This document shows positions 10,200-22,539 of a stretch of DNA of 64,000 bases, piece by piece. Position numbers and translations under genes: made by a program. The stretch spans positions 12,113,925 through 12,177,924 of the forward strand of contig NC_068339.1 in assembly GCF_014633365.1 (NCBI RefSeq), given 5' to 3'. This DNA comes from Diospyros lotus. Its lineage: Eukaryota; Streptophyta; Magnoliopsida; Ericales; Ebenaceae. Below the pieces are notes generated by a model, which saw nothing but the letters and a program-made list of their open reading frames with translations, searched no databases and was not told the origin of the DNA. Each line of letters begins with the position of its first letter. Position 1 is the stretch's first letter.

Positions 10200-11760
10200 A
10201 TAAGTATATCATCTAAGCCATCAAATAAAATTTCAACCTCTAGGTCTCTAACCTTAATCTATCTATATCTTCTTGGACCTTTGAGAATCCAAAACCTAGA
10301 TGAAAAGCATTATACTCTTGTCATTATGGATGACTACTCTAGGCAATATCTCTTGCATCTAAAAGTGTAACATTTAAGAGATTTTGGAATGATCAAATCA
10401 AGCACTATTGTGAGGAAAATAATATTAATCATAATGCTTCTAGTGCTAGATCATCTTTACAAAATGAGGTAGTTGAAAAGAGAAATAGATCTTTATAAGA
10501 AATGGCTAGAATTATGTTATGTATGTAAATCCTTTGATCTAAGCCATTAACACCTCATGCTAAATAGGGATTCATCAAGGCTCATCTTAAAAGAAAACCC
10601 ATATAAGTTATAATTGATGATATTCGTGTTGAAGCTCCTAAACCTATAGAAGAATGATCTCAATATGAAAAATTTCTCATTAGATCAAAAGAATCAAATC
10701 TATCAAATGATATTATGTTTAAATGCTTAAGGAAGAAAATGTAGCTCATTAAAAGAGAGAATCATCATTTTCAAGAGAGAAAATATGTAGCTTGTCCTTT
10801 CTCAAATTGAACCCAAAAATATTAAGGAAGCTCTAATGGATGAAAATTGGTTTATGGCTATGCAAGAAGGGCTAAATAAATTTGAAAGAAGTGGTGTATG
10901 CAATTGGTTCCAAGACCTAAAGATCACCCAATCATAGTAACCAAAAGGGTCTTATAAACAAAATTAGAATTGAGGCTAGATTAGTATCTTAAGGGTATAG
11001 TCAAGAAGAAAGAAAAGATCATGATGAAACCTAGGCTTCCATAGCAAGTCTAGAAACCATAAGAATGTTGTTGGCATTAGATGCCACAAATCCTTTAATC
11101 CCATCAAAAGAATGTCAAGAGTGCCTCTTCAAATAGTTATAAATGAGGAAGTGTATGTGGAACAAACTCCCAATCTTAAGAATCCTCAATATGAGAATCA
11201 TGTGCTCAAACTCTCCAAGGCACTATATTGTTGAAAACAAGCCCCTAAGTCATGACATGAAAGTCCTAGCAAGTTTATTCTAGAGGAAAATCTAAAAGAG
11301 GACAAATAGATAAAACATTGTTTCTAAGCCTGATAATAAGGACATTTTATGAATTTACAAATGATTTATGCAGCATCTTCAAATAAATCCCTATGGAATC
11401 AAAGTTGCCAATCTAATGCAAAGGGAACTTGAGATAAGTATAGTATAAAGAAGATGAAGGGATCCTTATGTCTAAGCAAACATTATATCTTCTTAAGAAA
11501 TTTAATATTTTCGAAAAGCTGCATCTCAAAAGAATAGTACATCAAGCCTAGATAAATATGTGAAATGCCAAATGGTGGGAAATAAGCTATATAGAAATAT
11601 GATTGGACCATTGCTATATTTTATAGCTAATAGGATGAACATTGTATTTTGTGTTTGCCTATATGCTAGATTTCAATCCAATCCTAAGAAATCCCATCTT
11701 GGAGGCAAAATAGCTAGAAAGAACACTAGTGACTCATACAATTTATAAGAAATTTCCTAG
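10200..11760 (+). pseudogene. copia pol remnants (integrase, reverse transcriptase)
   Basis: Fragments appear in the correct copia order. Integrase: HYTLVIMDDYSR (about 10308-10343) and NEVVEKRNRSL, stop, EMARIM (about 10463-10515). Reverse transcriptase: DENWFMAMQEGLNKFER (about 10838-10890), shreds of the KARLVAQGYSQEE block (about 10960-11010), and YRNMIGPLLYFIANRMNIVF with CLYARFQSNPK (about 11587-11690) from the reverse transcriptase/RNase H boundary. Stops and frameshifts occur between nearly all fragments and the catalytic YVDD block is not readable. This cannot make a functional polymerase or integrase. Confidence 0.82.
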
Positions 11761-13257
11761 TGTCATTGTTTAGAAGGAAGTGAATTTCCATTCCATTCTC
11801 TTTCACTAAAAGTGAATATGTAGTTGCTCAAATCCTATGGATGGAAGAAAAAGACTATGGCATAAATCCCCACAATATTCCAAATCAAATGTGCCAATAC
11901 AAATGCTATAGCCCTAGCCAAAATTCAAGGAATCTTGCTTAAAAAGAAAATATCAATTGGTATCATGTCCAAATCTATTGGAAATCATTTTCTAGATAAA
12001 TCCCTATCAATCCTTGAGTTCTAGTGATTTTATTTGAAGAAGTTTCGAAACATCATATCATTCTATTTCGAAACCTTTGATTCAAAGAAGTTTAGATCCT
12101 TCATGTCTTTCAAATCTATCATTGGTTAAATCAAAGGGCTTTGCCGCCAATTTCTTAGATCTCAAAAAATTGATAAATGATATATTCTTGATGGCATATA
12201 GTATTCATGTCTTGAATCATTTATAATGCTATTTTTCTTGTATGAAATAGCTTGATTATCTTTGTGTGACAAATGAATACTTGAGTATAAAATCACGCTT
12301 TATTTGCTAAAGGATCATCTTGCTTCTTGAAGTTATCTATATGTAATGATCCTATGTGATTACAAGTATGGCTAATATTATCAAAAGACAAATGTATGTT
12401 CTTAAAGCCTATCCTTAATATGTCTTGCATTAAATTTGCCATAACTTGTTTAGATTTATGTTTTTGGATGACCACTTATTCTTTGAATATATATGTGAGT
12501 GCATGTGGTTCATTCCTCAAATTTATGATCATTGTTATATTTTACTCTTGTGAAAATCATTTGAATTGAGACAAATTACTATTCTATTTTTATATGAAAA
12601 ATGTCTTTATATCTTAAAACCTCCCGTATAAGTTTAAGGGGGAGTCTTTTTCAAAGAGAGTCTTTCTATTTGCTTGAAATGATTTATTTCACTCCTATAT
12701 TGATCATTTAATGTATATGCCTCTTATATGATGAATGGCTATGCATTTGATCTAGTGCTTTGATTGTTTAAATATGAGTGATTACTTTGAAAGATATAGA
12801 TTGGCTCTGATATGATCATGAGTTTGCAATATGGTATGAAAATTTTTTTTTGGCATCTCATGAAAAATGTTTTTTTTATATATATGACACGTGCTGAAAA
12901 ATTATATATGTTTGATATTAACAATGTCATCTTAAGGGGGAGCTATCTCTAGTTTTGAAAACTATCTTTACTTGATTCTGTTTATCTCCAATTCCTTTCT
13001 ATTGAAAAGATTTTGGTTTAAGGGGGAGATTATCTATTTTAAGATTTGTGAAATCGTTTGAAATGTTTTTATTTCAAAATGAAGTTTTTCAAACTATCGT
13101 TGGGGGAACGTTAAAAAAGGGGGAGAGATATTATCTTTTGGTTTAAGGAGGTTTCTATTATTTTTTTTTTAAGTATTGCCTTTTTGATTTATGACAAAAA
13201 GGGGGAGAGATTTGTGAAATTGATTTTAAGTTTTGTCATCCTCAAAAAGGGGGAGAT
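11761..13257 (+). other. copia 3' internal region with repeated polypurine tracts
   Basis: No protein is readable here. Tracts of the form AAGGGGGAG recur at about 12635, 12934, 13019, 13113, 13196 and 13244, the last abutting the 3' LTR as the functional polypurine tract (13244-13256). A further tract lies at 9757. Repeated tracts of this kind are described for SIRE/Maximus-type copia elements; that link is from memory. Confidence 0.7.
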
Positions 13258-14832
13258 TGATGTTCTACCCTTGTGCTTAGTTTTGATGATGAAAAACATA
13301 TGTTATTAAATCCCTAAGTCATGAATCAAGGTGGTGGTTTTCAACAAAATAAATTTCAAGTGCATTGTTAAAATGAAAACCAAAAAGATTTATGATCTTT
13401 TATATTAGTTGGAGATTAGCATAAACAAGTTTTAAGATCTAAAAAGAATCTCCTTAAAATCGTTGGTCAAAACAATTCTAAGGCAAAAGACCAACTAGAA
13501 CATGTTTTTGATAAATGTTTATATGAAAATCAATTTCTACTATGTGGATTATATGAATGAGAAAATGAATTTTTAGTATATAAGCTTTGAAGCAAGATAT
13601 GAAAACTTATAGAAGAAATATTGAGTATGGTTGAGAGTGATTTGAAAAACTTGCTTGTTGAGAGTGATTTGTTTCAAAATATACTTTTGATAATCTCAAC
13701 TTGCTTTCAAGATAATCAAAATGAGGTTTTAAAAGAATCGAATAAGGATGTATTGAAAATTCAAGTTTTTCTAAAGAATAGTCGACTATCAGGTTCTTTC
13801 TGTTGACTATGCTTCAAAATAGTCGACTATTTTTGATGTTCTGTCGACTATTTGAGCATCTGTCGACTATTTTAGCATCTGTCGACTATCGAGTAAAAAT
13901 AGTCGACTATGCCTTTTGATCTGTCGACTATTTTTGTTCATAAGTTTCAAAAATTTCTTCATATCTCAGCATCTGTCGACTATTGGAATGTGTCTGTCGA
14001 CTATTGAAATTTTGTGTTATAAAATAGTCGACTATTCGTTTTGTCTGTCGACTATTTCTTGCTTTAGTTGTAAAAATAGTCAACTATATATTTCTTCTGT
14101 CGACTATTTCTTTTTGCAGAAAGTTCCAACGGCTATTTTTTCAAATCCCAACGGCTCCAAACGGCTATATTTCTCTTCAACTTCGTGGGACACTTATATA
14201 TACATGTCATAGATGATCAAGAGAAGGCTAATGGATGGGAATGAATTGATTTGAGCTTACAGTTTATATTCCTTTGTATTTACAGTGTTCTGGGCTTTCA
14301 TTGTTATACTTTTCTCTCCAAGGCTTTATTCTATTATTGTTAATACATTCATTTAAGCCTTGTTTAATCTTGAGAGACATTGTAACTAAGAGATTCATCT
14401 CTTAGATCCTCTCATATTCTACATTTCTTTTTCTTCCTAGCTTGTGTAGCTAGAGGGCCCAATTCAGTGGGAGGTTTTTGTAATTCCTAGTCTTGGACTA
14501 GAGGACCTACTTGGTTTAAGTAGGGGGTTTTAGTGGATGGTTTGAAAAATCCTTAGTGAGGAGCTAAGGTAGTGGATTAGGCTTGGGTTAAGCCGAACCA
14601 CTATAAATCTTGGTGTTCTTGTGTGCTTGTGTTCTTTAAATCATCTTTATCTTTCCAAGCATTCCTTAATTCCTCACTTGTTTCACTCTTGTCATTTTAT
14701 ATGCTTCACGTTTTAAATCATTAAAACTTCAACCTGTATTAAAAAGTTTTTCAAGTTATTTCTACCAAGTTTTTAAAATAACCAATTCACCCCCCCCTCT
14801 TGGTGTGTGCCATAGAACCTACTGTTCTAACA
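13258..14832 (+). repeat. 3' LTR of the copia element (1575 bp)
   Basis: Same length as the 5' LTR with no difference found by eye, including the GTCGAC-core array (13778-14108), the AACGG cluster (14125-14167) and the TATA box (14195). Followed by the target duplication AATAT. Confidence 0.95.
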
Positions 14833-14837
14833 AATAT

Positions 14838-16971
14838 GCCCTCATCGAAACCAAACTATTAACAAGGACCTTCTAGTCTAAGATATCTCTGTATACCTCT
14901 AAACCTAGACTTTAACTCCATTGGGCTCGCCCCCGATCATTGTTTTATCTCTATCTAGAATAATATAAGAGTAAACAAAGTGAACTATAAGACTTATCAA
15001 GTATATATTTAAAGCATGGAGAAATAGGATCAAGGGTATGGATAACCAAGATAGAATAAATAATAACTTTATGAAAACGTATAAATAAGATACAACTCAT
15101 AAGTTTACATTCACAACCATTTTTTTGTTGTGATCATTCCACGTGTCATGAATTTATTTCCATACTTATGCACATACGTTAATAATGAATTTTACATGCT
15201 CCACGTGACTCCCAAGGCCATCACATTCATACATGTATACATACATCATGAAAAAAATTTAACAAGCAACTAAAATTTGAGTCTCGCCTACCAAGCTTAT
15301 GGCCACTTCAACTCGTGTCAGACACTCATAGGATATTCTTTTCTCATCCACGAACATAGTTTTCGCGCAAAATAATAGGTGCGCAAATATCTATCATGCA
15401 ACATTTAGACATTTCCATAAAATTTATAACATCATACAACACTGCAAGTCTTGTCGATTTCATATACCCATGGACACATTGCTCTATTTAACCCTTATTT
15501 TTAGATTATGTAATCAACAAATTAACAAATGTTGTAATTAATATATGAATTACAACCCCTATCTCATTATGATTTACATATAGATTATTTTTCCACAATT
15601 TTGAGTCAAAACTAAATTCTGGACACTGAAAGTCGACTCTTGAAAATTGAAAAGTCAACTCTTAAAAAGGTGAAAGTTGATTATTGAAAATAGGAAAGTT
15701 AACTTTTGAAGTGAAAGTCGACCCTTAAAAGCTGACAAGTTGACCTTCTAAGACTAGAAATTCAACCTTTGAAAACCCAAAAATGAAAACACGGAAAAAA
15801 TGCATGAAAACATGGACAAAATGTAGTGCAATTCAACAATTAATTGCATTGCTCTAATACCAATAAATATGTCATTTCTGAAAGGATTTTGGAGGGAATC
15901 AAGCCCTAAATGAAAACCTCAACCAGATTCATTAATATTCAAGAAATGTCACAAAAAGGTTACAACCAAAAAGAAATTAAGACCAATTTTATCAAAAATG
16001 GAAGAAATAAAGTGTGCTCAAAATAAAAAGAAATAACCAAAAAGAACTTGCACAAAAATGGAGAAGAGATGAGAAGAGAACTTGCTTTGAGTATATCCAA
16101 ATAGGTTGCAACTTGGAGCTTTAACCTTGATGAAAATGGAGGAACAAGTAGAAGAAAATAAAGAAGAAGAAGATTTCGTGGGAGAAGAAGAATGAGAGAA
16201 AGAACGAGAAGAAAAGAGAAGAATGGGGGAAGAGAGAAAAGTGGTGTGGGTTTCATTCTTGCTTTTCTTGTTCCCAAAATGCCCCTTTCTCACACACACA
16301 AGACACAAATATCCCATGCCCCTTTTTGATATTTGTCATTTTCTCTTTTTTTTATTCTATTTTCTTTATCCAACCCATTTATGAAATCTCCCTTCACCTT
16401 TACCTTTTTCACACACAACACAAAGACATTAAGCCCTTGATTGTCATTTTACAATTCATTGTATTTGTTTTTAAATTTAAAACATCATTTTATAAATGAG
16501 CTCAAGTCCAACCCATTAATCCAACTCATATAAATAGGCCCAACTCACTTAAGACTAGGCCCAAAAGGGTTTATTTTTCACTTTGTCCAACTCATTCTAT
16601 TTGAATTTAATTAAATACACAAACCACACATCACTTAGATCCAAAGCTATATATTTCATTAAATTCTCAACCCATTTTATTTAATTTTCAACCTCCACTT
16701 ATTGGGCCTTTTATTTCTAATTTACCCACACATACACATTAAATGTTAAACCTACAATATCTCATAAATTTACTTTAGGAATTACACCTAAATTAATTTC
16801 CCATCACCTAGACTTTTAACATAATATTTCTTTTCATTACTTGTGACTCATGGTCACATAAATTATCTCCACCCTTTTATTTTTTAATAATACCAAGATA
16901 TATAATGTACCCAAAAATAAAATAAAACATAAATAATGACATAGATCTAGACCCAATAGCGAATCGTTACA
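14838..16971 (-). mobile_element. relic of an LTR element: LTR plus leader region
   Basis: On the - strand a sequence like a primer-binding site, TTGGTATTAGAGC (about 15850-15863), lies just inside a stretch that begins TGTAACGATTC at 16971 and ends GACA at 15870, as an LTR of about 1.1 kb would. The internal side (14838-15869) has a string of GTCGACTC/GTCAACTC motifs at about 15630-15770. No coding sequence or second LTR is visible; the younger copia element split the locus at 14833. LTR borders are a hypothesis, with no target duplication confirmed. A purine-rich stretch at 16130-16250 produces leucine-rich antisense frames that are not genes. Confidence 0.45.
15629..15775. repeat. degenerate repeat of GTCGACTC-like motifs
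   Basis: About six copies of a degenerate unit of roughly 25-30 bases containing GAAAGTCGACTCTTGAAAA or close variants (GTCAAC, GTTGAT, GTTAAC). It resembles the core motif of the copia LTR arrays at 7086 and 25220, but lies in a different element. Confidence 0.6.
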
Positions 16972-18117
16972 CATATCGATCTTTGTTATTTTGGATCCAT
17001 TTTTCTTGGTTTTGGAACCATTTTCCAGCCATTCCAAATCTCCAAATCTGCTGTAAACAAACAAATCAACGAGTTTGTATCTAAGTGACAATTACAATGA
17101 AATGAAAAATAGATACTAAATAGAAATAGAGAAAGTATATTTTTTAAAAAAAAAGTAAAGAACAAAAATTCTAGGAGACAAACATAGATAAAAAAAAATA
17201 TAAGATTTTTTGAAAGATATAATTTTTAATATAAAAAATTAATATTCAATCTAAAAATAAACATAAATTTCATAATACTTTTAAAAAAATATAAACATAA
17301 AGTTCTATCATTCACCAATTATGACTTACTAATTAAAAGTAAATAATAAATTTAAAAAGAAAATTTTGCCTCTAACAATTTCGTTAACTGATATTTTTCT
17401 AATATTATAAAATGGTCTAAAATATTTTTAAAATTGAAAAAACGGTTCAAGAATATTCTTTTGATATTTTTGACATTTTAATACAAAAAAAGGTTTTGAA
17501 GGCGCCAAAACAACCTGTTCATGCATCAAAGATTTGTAGGTCAAATTTGAGAATTTCTTGAATTGGCAACTTAAGTGGTTTCGTCCGATTCGTTTGATTT
17601 TCTCTAGTTTATTCCTGCAACCTTTCAGCTTCAATATTTTGCACTTTTTTTTTTATCGAAAATTGGTGTTGAATGCTTTAATTATAATTATGCATTTTCC
17701 TCCTTCTTTTTACGATGTAAAATGGTTCGGTTTAATTTATAATTATTTATTGAAAATTTTTGCTCAACATTACTAATTCAAATTGCTTGTGAATTTTAAA
17801 CTTGATTATTTTCAATTTAAGAGTTGATTGTGAAATCTAATTGTATCAAGACACTGAGAATATTAAAAATTATAGAATAGGATTTCCATCAATACTAAAA
17901 ACATATCTTTTCTGAAATAAATGTCTTTACTTATTTATAAAAAAAAATATAGAATAATTATAAATATTTTAAAATTTAAATTTTTACAGATAATATTTAT
18001 CACTGATAGATTATTTTTATCCTTTTTAAAAAAATTTAAATGTTAAAATTAACTTGATTTGCGACTTATGCGGAACTCCAGAAGTACACAGAGCAATGTT
18101 TTGGGACCTTAAGGAGG
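16972..18117. other. AT-rich intergenic sequence, no gene seen
   Basis: Long AT-rich sequence with only short frames on both strands, none resembling a protein. Nothing further is recognised. Confidence 0.5.
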
Positions 18118-18125
18118 TGTGAGAT

Positions 18126-18857
18126 TATAGGTGTTAAAAGGGTCGGCCCGGCCCGGCCCGGCCCGGCCCGGCCCGAGTCGGCCCACAGGCTTTTTAAACG
18201 GGCCGAGCCGGCCCTTTTACTAAAAGGGCCAGGCCGGGCCCGGGCCCTTTTACTAAAAGGGCCAGGCCGGGCCCGGGCCCTTTTATCATTGATAGGGCCC
18301 GGCCCGGCCCACGGCCCCCCTACAAAGGGGCCGGGCAGGGCCAGCCCGTGGGCTAGAGGGCTGGGCCGGGCCCTTTGCCCACAGGGCCTAACGGGCCGGG
18401 CCCTTTTTTTTTTTTAAATAATTTTTTTAAAAATAATACATATAATATATACATATATAAAAATTAATTTGTTTCTTTTTAAAATATTTTCTATCTTAAT
18501 TCTTAAGTTTTAAATATTATTTCATTAATTTATATGCCTTATAATTTTTCTTGTGAATTGATATGAAAAATAATGTACATATAAAAAGGAGAATGTTTAT
18601 TTATAATTTAAATATATAAAAAATTTAACTTAAAAATTTTAAATAAATTAATTGATGGTTATTATTTATATATATTGCGAAATTAAATTTTTTAATATCC
18701 AATATCAATAATTACTAAATAATAACAAAATTAAAAAAAAAATGAGTAAGGGCCTTACTGGCCCATAAGGGCCTCATGGGCCCAGCCCATAAGGGCCCAA
18801 CGGGCCACGGGCTGGGCCGGGCAACCTGCGGGCCACCCGGCCCTTTTGACACCTCTA
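18126..18857. mobile_element. non-autonomous hAT-type element rich in GGGCC
   Basis: The 732-bp element has inverted ends TATAGGTGTTAAAAGGG and (reverse complement of the right end) TAGAGGTGTCAAAAGGG, 15 of 17 matching, and a perfect 8-bp duplication TGTGAGAT on each side (18118-18125 and 18858-18865), the hAT signature. Both ends hold GC-rich subterminal arrays of GGCCC/GGGCC, including five tandem GGCCC units and a 34-bp direct repeat (18209-18242 and 18243-18276). The centre (18405-18740) is AT-rich with no coding sequence. Confidence 0.9.
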
Positions 18858-18865
18858 TGTGAGAT

Positions 18866-20825
18866 CGCACCCCTCCCTCCCCAGCGTGTTTACAACGACC
18901 CTAGCTAGGTCACGTGGTCGACTTGTAGTAGCCTTGGCAAGGCAAAGGGCTCCCCCTTTAGAAGGCCCATGCATGGGGGTTGCCCTACCTGGGAGCCCTC
19001 CTGCAACTATCATGGTTGGCCTCCTGCCCCGGGGGCACCCTACGATCGTCTTTGCCATCGTAGGCCCGTGGCAAAGACATAAGATTATATCTATATTCAT
19101 AATACATGTAATACTCGAAAATTTTATATAAGATGATTTAAAAAAAATTAAGATTGTTATTTTACAAAAACAAAAATGAGTTTAATAGCAACTTCGTATA
19201 ATTTAAGGGTATTTTGATAATAATGCAAGGATTTGAGACCCCTTTATGATAAGTGTAACGTGTAATTTTTTTAAAAAATCATTTAATTTGTTTTAACTAT
19301 CTTAATATATAGTCCGCCCCGGCCCTTCCTTTTTTGGGTCAAGAGGGTAACAATAACAAAATGTGTACAATATGGTAAATTTAATTTGTTGTCTTACCCA
19401 AGCTCACTGGCAACGCAATTTCCGGCGGCTTTAATATGTTTACATTAATAAGACAAAACTAAGGTTTACCCCCAAACTGATTTCTCAAATAAATGTCAAA
19501 ACGCTACTTTCATGAGTGAATAGTGATCAAAGTCAATAATCACATAAATTCGTCTATAATCACGTAAATTACGCCACACTCACTGTGATACCCAATTTGT
19601 CTTTAATTTGTTGGCATACGCAGGAAAATGCCCAGTTTGCTTTTAGTGTGACCAAATTAGGGTTAGGAGACTTCATTAATTGGAGTACTAGATTTAATTT
19701 AGTCCGTGCTTCAAAGTTTGACTTTTGAATGCTCCTCACTTTGCCTAGTTATATTATAATTAGAAAAGAAAAAAAAAAGTTCGTTTCTCATAATAATTTA
19801 AGGTACAGATATTTACTTAAAACTTTGATATAAGATTTAAATATTCTCTTATGTAAATTTATTTAAATCGTCTTTAATTGAACAAAGATATTATCTAAGA
19901 TATAACTCTTGACTTGATGGCACTGGCACTGAGCTTTCACCTCAATTACACAGTATGCATCTAATTAAGCATTAGGTGAACAAAAAGGACAAGTAAACGA
20001 CTTGCAAAATTATCCAACCAACTATGGGCCCACTACCCATCAAATTCTAGCCATGGATGAAGCCCACAATTTGGCCGCCCCGATGCCCTCAGGAAAGCGT
20101 CCACAAGGCACTACCAAAGGGGACGTCCTTTCAAACCTAACGCATGCCCATCCCTTAATCTTTAAAATTCAGTTAACCTTAACTCCACAGTGATTATCTT
20201 AGACGTTGAATTCGCGAAACCATAGTTATAAAGAATGCCCAAACCTGCCCGGGCCATAATTGGGTGCAAAGGAAGGGGTTATAAAGTCATGGTAGAGGCG
20301 GTCAGTGTAGGATGTAGGATCAATTTTGATGTAGGATCAATTTTGAGAAAAGTTAAAAAATTTGCATTTTTCTGGGAGTAGTCTTTGATAAGTGCCAATG
20401 AACACAACTTCAAAAAAAATAAAAAAATTCTAGTCACCCAGACACATTCCTAATTTACCTCTCTCGTGATAATTCTGGGACGGATTTGACAAGAACACGA
20501 GTAATAGCACATAATTTAAAAAAAGAATACTCAAACCTCAAATATAACCTAATCTCATTATTCTAGTATACAAACTTATACACTAAATTTTAGTTTTTCT
20601 ATGAAATTAATTAATTTAGTAAAAAAATAAAGCCAAAATTTATCAATTTAACTTGAAAATTCAATTTTAATTGAACAACGTTCGCCCTCTTAACACATTT
20701 AATTAAGTTAAAAGAGACCATCCTCATATTTTTCTAAGATGACACTTTATAAAAAAGATATCATGTAAAATTTGAAATTACGTCTTTTTAATTATTCAAT
20801 CACTGGTAAAGGATATTATTCTTTT
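18866..20825. other. intergenic sequence, no gene recognised
   Basis: The stretch 18870-19075 is GC-richer than its surroundings and open on both strands, but neither translation resembles a protein. The rest is AT-rich with no feature I can name. Confidence 0.45.
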
Positions 20826-21484
20826 TTGGCCAAAGGAATAGTCGGAGGCGAGCTTACAACGCTAAGGGACGGATACCGGTGATCGGTCCATCGAGGGGCG
20901 GCTGGCATATGCAAGCAATCTAACACTCAAGTGAGTAAGGGAGTAAAACAGTAGAGTATTAGTAGGTTAGAAAGAGAACATACTTTGGATCTGAAGAGAA
21001 CTTATTCATATAGGAATAGGGGAGGCTGCATGCATGCGTCGTGTGTTTGTAGGGTGATGGGACTGGATATCTGGTGTCGATGGAGACTTTCAGACAATAA
21101 CATGGTACCGACGAAACCCTTATTAATGTGAATGAGATCCATTAATGAGGATGTGATCTGCCATTAATAAGGATGGAATCATAAACGAGCGTGCGAGTAC
21201 CCAGTATGCGGTTGTAATGATGCTGCTACAGGCTGGCATAGGGTCAGGATCGAGCTGCAGGCATAGGGTCGTGATCGAGGTAAGGACCGAGATTTCATGA
21301 CCATGGGCTAAGGGCAGAGATTGGGCCAAGGGACGAGACTAGGTCGTGGACTGTGGGCCTAGATCGAGACTGGGTCGTGGGCCATAGGTCAGATCAGGCT
21401 AATATGGTCCACAGCCCACCAAGTTGAATGCTCGAGAAGCGAGCGTTCGAGCTAGAGAAGGGGAAGCGTTTGACCAGGTCCACA
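20826..21484 (-). repeat. 3' LTR of the Tat-like gypsy element
   Basis: Clearly similar, with many substitutions, to 28799-29330: both share the long block from GCGAGC.TACAACG.TAAGG through TTATTCATATAGG to AATGATGCTGCTA-like sequence. On the - strand it starts TGTGGACC directly after a GGGGGAC polypurine tract (about 21485-21497). The low-coordinate border is degenerate. Confidence 0.75.
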
Positions 21485-21539
21485 GTCCCCCAAGTCGAAT
21501 ATTTGGAATTCGCCCTTAACTTGATTGATCACCAACTAG

Positions 21540-21900
21540 GAATCGTTCCTTGCGACCACCCAGGCTACGCTCATTTCTTTTTCTAAATTTAGCCCAGCTA
21601 TAAGGGCTTCATATTCTACTTGGTTGTTGGTTGTCTTGAAGTCAAAGCGGAGGGACTATTCGAGCACCAACCCACTGGGTCCTTCCAAGGTAATCTCGGC
21701 TCTGCTCTCCTTGATGTTGGAAGCTCTGTCGACAAACAGTATCCAGGGATTAGACCCCAGGCTTGGATCAGAAGAAGACAGTTCAAAGCAGAAATCAGAC
21801 AGTACTTGGGATTTGATGTGCTTGCGAGGCTGATATTGTATACGGAATTTGGAGAGTTCGACTGACTATGTGATCATCCTTCCTGAGAGTTTTGACTTTT
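21540..21900 (-). pseudogene. gypsy RNase H remnant
   Basis: The - strand reads NNQVEYEALIAGLNLEKEMS (about 21573-21632), a typical block of Tat-type RNase H, within a frame that is interrupted further on. It lies about 50 bases from the LTR, so the integrase that should follow is absent. Confidence 0.7.
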
Positions 21901-22539
21901 GAAACACCTGTTAGATTGGTTGATCGGTCTGGACCATGATCTGGTGGCTTTAAAAGTATGGCCTAAGCTTTCGAGCTACGGTCACCAATGCTAAGGCTAG
22001 CTTTTCAATCTTCTAGTAACATAGCTCGACTCCCTAAAAGGTTCTGCTGACAAAGTATACTGATCGTTGCAACTTGCCTTCCTCTCTGACCAATATTGTG
22101 TTAAGAGCACTATTAGTGACGAAGAGGTAGAGTAAAAGCACTTCTCTGGGCTTTGGCTTTGAAAAGACAGGGGGTTCCGCCAAAAGACCTTTAAGCTCTT
22201 GAAAAGTAGTTTCGCATTATTCCATCCACTGAAATTCTATTGATTTTTTTAGGCACTGAAAGAATGGCCTCTCCCAATCTGCCAACCTTAGGAGAAAGCA
22301 GGATAGGGCTGGTAGCCGGCCTGTTAGTCATTTGACCTCTTTTACACTGGCAAGGTTACGCATCTCGAGGATGGCTTTGCATTTGTCGAGGTCAGGTTTG
22401 ATTCCCCGACTAGTCAACATGAAGCCAAGGAATTTGTCGGCTTATACGCCGAAAGCACATTTGTCAAGATTGAGCCTCATGTTGTGTTATTGGAGCTGGC
22501 CAAAAATTTTGGACAAGTTCAAGCAATGGTCCTGGCCTT

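Larger units (their letters stand above)
6566..14832 (+). mobile_element. Ty1-copia LTR retrotransposon, complete structure, dead pol
   Basis: The 8267-bp element starts TGATGTTCTACC and ends TGTTCTAACA and is flanked by a perfect 5-bp duplication AATAT (6561-6565 and 14833-14837). The two LTRs are the same length and read identically, offset by exactly 6692 bases. A primer-binding site complementary to initiator tRNA-Met (TGGTATCAGAGC) follows the 5' LTR, and a polypurine tract precedes the 3' LTR. gag is open; pol keeps recognisable integrase and reverse-transcriptase shreds in copia order but is full of stops and shifts. Long LTRs and several AAGGGGGAG tracts before the 3' LTR suggest the Maximus/SIRE lineage, by inference. 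Identical LTRs imply recent movement with enzymes supplied in trans. Confidence 0.95.

Noticed and set aside
15960..16317. Leucine/serine-rich membrane-like frames on the - strand
   Set aside because: They are antisense translations of a GA-rich purine tract within a probable LTR, open in more than one frame.
18855..19131. Overlapping 81- and 90-residue frames on both strands
   Set aside because: The GC-rich segment is open by composition; neither product has a recognisable domain, and one begins within the hAT element border.
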